Assembly: GCA_910589165.1 (NCBI GenBank)
Contig: CAJUSP010000001.1
Location: 1-64,000, forward strand
Direction of reading: 5' to 3'
DNA from: an uncultured Adlercreutzia sp.
Lineage (GTDB): Bacteria > Actinomycetota > Coriobacteriia > Coriobacteriales > Eggerthellaceae
DNA: 64,000 nucleotides
Part shown: piece after piece, positions 63,364 to 64,000 of the stretch
Numbering within the stretch: position 1 is the stretch's first letter
Layout: the number at the start of each line of letters is the position of its first letter
Translations under genes and position numbers: made by a program
Notes under the pieces: generated by a model
The model's input: the letters and a program-made list of their open reading frames with translations, nothing else
Told to the model about the DNA's origin: nothing
Databases searched by the model: none

Positions 63364-64000
63364 ATGTACATCGTTATTGCGGGCGGCGGGAAAATCGGGT
63401 CCTACCTGGCGGGCATCATGCTGAAGAGCGGCAACGACGTGGCGGTCATCGAGGAGAAGCTGGCCACGGCCGACCGCCTATCGGTGCAGCTGACCGGCCG
63501 CTACCTGGTCATTCACGGCGACGGTTGCGACTCGCGCTATCAGGAAGACGCCGGCATCCGCGGGGCCGATGTGTTCGTGGCCACCACCGGCCAGGATGAC
63601 TCGAACCTCGTGTCCTGCGAAATCGCCCAGCGCGTGTTCCACGTGCCCCGCTGCATCGCCCGCGTGAACAACCCGAAGAACGAGCGCATCTTCCGCGAGG
63701 TGGGCATCGAATGCGTGTCGTCCACGACGCTCATCGCGAACCTTATCGAGGAGGAGGCGCTGCTGGGCTCGGTGTCGGTTGTCTCGTCGCTGACCCATGG
63801 CAACGTGGCCCTGGCCGAGGTGATGGTGCCGCGTATGCGCCATTTCTCCAACGAGGATGGCGTGCTCATTGAGGAAATTCCCCTGCCCGACAACGCGCTG
63901 GTGGCTGCGGTGGCCAGCGGGGGCGACGTGGAGGTGGCGAACGCCGAGACGCTGCTGTACCCCGGCGATAAGGCCATCGTGGTGGCCGATGAAGATGTGC
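63364..64000 (+). CDS. TrkA-family potassium uptake regulator (second, 3' partial)
   Basis: The open frame runs past the window end, so the stop is not seen. It begins MYIVIAGGGKIGSYLAGIML (NAD-binding glycine motif) with acidic VIEEK after it, and HGDGCDSRYQEDAGIRGADV, typical of TrkA/KtrA. AGGAG precedes the ATG at 63364. The two tandem RCK genes probably serve one channel encoded further downstream, outside the window. Confidence 0.9.
   Translation, partial: MYIVIAGGGKIGSYLAGIMLKSGNDVAVIEEKLATADRLSVQLTGRYLVIHGDGCDSRYQEDAGIRGADVFVATTGQDDSNLVSCEIAQRVFHVPRCIARVNNPKNERIFREVGIECVSSTTLIANLIEEEALLGSVSVVSSLTHGNVALAEVMVPRMRHFSNEDGVLIEEIPLPDNALVAAVASGGDVEVANAETLLYPGDKAIVVADEDV

Overview
The window is high-GC, densely coded and bacterial. 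It looks like a gut member of the Eggerthellaceae (Actinomycetota, class Coriobacteriia; Adlercreutzia/Eggerthella/Gordonibacter-like). The basis is the combination of LuxR-type regulators fused to about twelve membrane segments, Tat-exported flavin and molybdopterin reductases with their own FeS and membrane subunits, an actinobacterial integration host factor, an HspR-type dnaK operon and LAQTG-type wall sorting. The species cannot be named from sequence reading alone. No rRNA, tRNA or CRISPR array was recognised.

Layout. 1-8 kb: the end of a membrane-anchored XRE regulator, then dnaK-grpE-dnaJ-hspR and clpB, with a HAIR-like inverted repeat upstream of dnaK. 8-10.2 kb: a type II restriction enzyme convergent with a C5 methyltransferase that carries its own N-terminal helix-turn-helix. 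10.4-16.4 kb: an orphan LytTR response regulator, an M20 dipeptidase, a dicarboxylate/amino-acid symporter and glucose-6-phosphate isomerase. 16.6-20.4 kb: a large secreted beta-helix/Ig-like surface protein broken twice, by a C9 tract just after the signal peptide and by an in-frame TAG just before its LAQTG sorting signal. 20.6-21.1 kb: a RelBE/ParDE-like toxin-antitoxin pair.

21.2-29.4 kb: [NiFe]-hydrogenase maturation genes hypF and hypC-hypD, separated by a LuxR regulator and a Tat flavoprotein reductase, then a GIY-YIG protein. 29.3-44.8 kb: the main accessory region. A DMSO-reductase-family enzyme (catalytic 1172 aa, FeS subunit, DmsC-like anchor) is preceded by a membrane LuxR regulator and an MvhD-like FeS protein. 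Divergent from these is a six-gene operon with NapG/NapH-like FeS proteins, a TorD-like chaperone and three poorly characterised proteins, one of which looks like the ATPase-free C-terminal part of a UvrD-type helicase. A larger UvrD-like protein with a degenerate Walker B lies at the end of that arm. Candidate LuxR operators (TCATA/TATGA half-sites) occur at both promoters of this locus. The substrate is unknown; a catechol-dehydroxylase-like role is one option.

45-64 kb: a YqeY protein, a second flavoprotein reductase/LuxR pair, a BceRS-BceAB-like detoxification module with a 32-aa membrane peptide translationally coupled to the ABC ATPase, a DUF364 protein, a molbindin with a divergent HTH/substrate-binding regulator, mIHF behind a long leader with two C-rich hairpin loops, bacterial PH-domain membrane proteins, a CorC-like CBS protein, a secreted lysozyme-like protein and two TrkA potassium-channel regulators, the second cut by the window end. 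The molybdate genes fit the needs of the molybdoenzyme locus, and the TrkA/CorC/PH-domain cluster looks like ordinary envelope and ion homeostasis.
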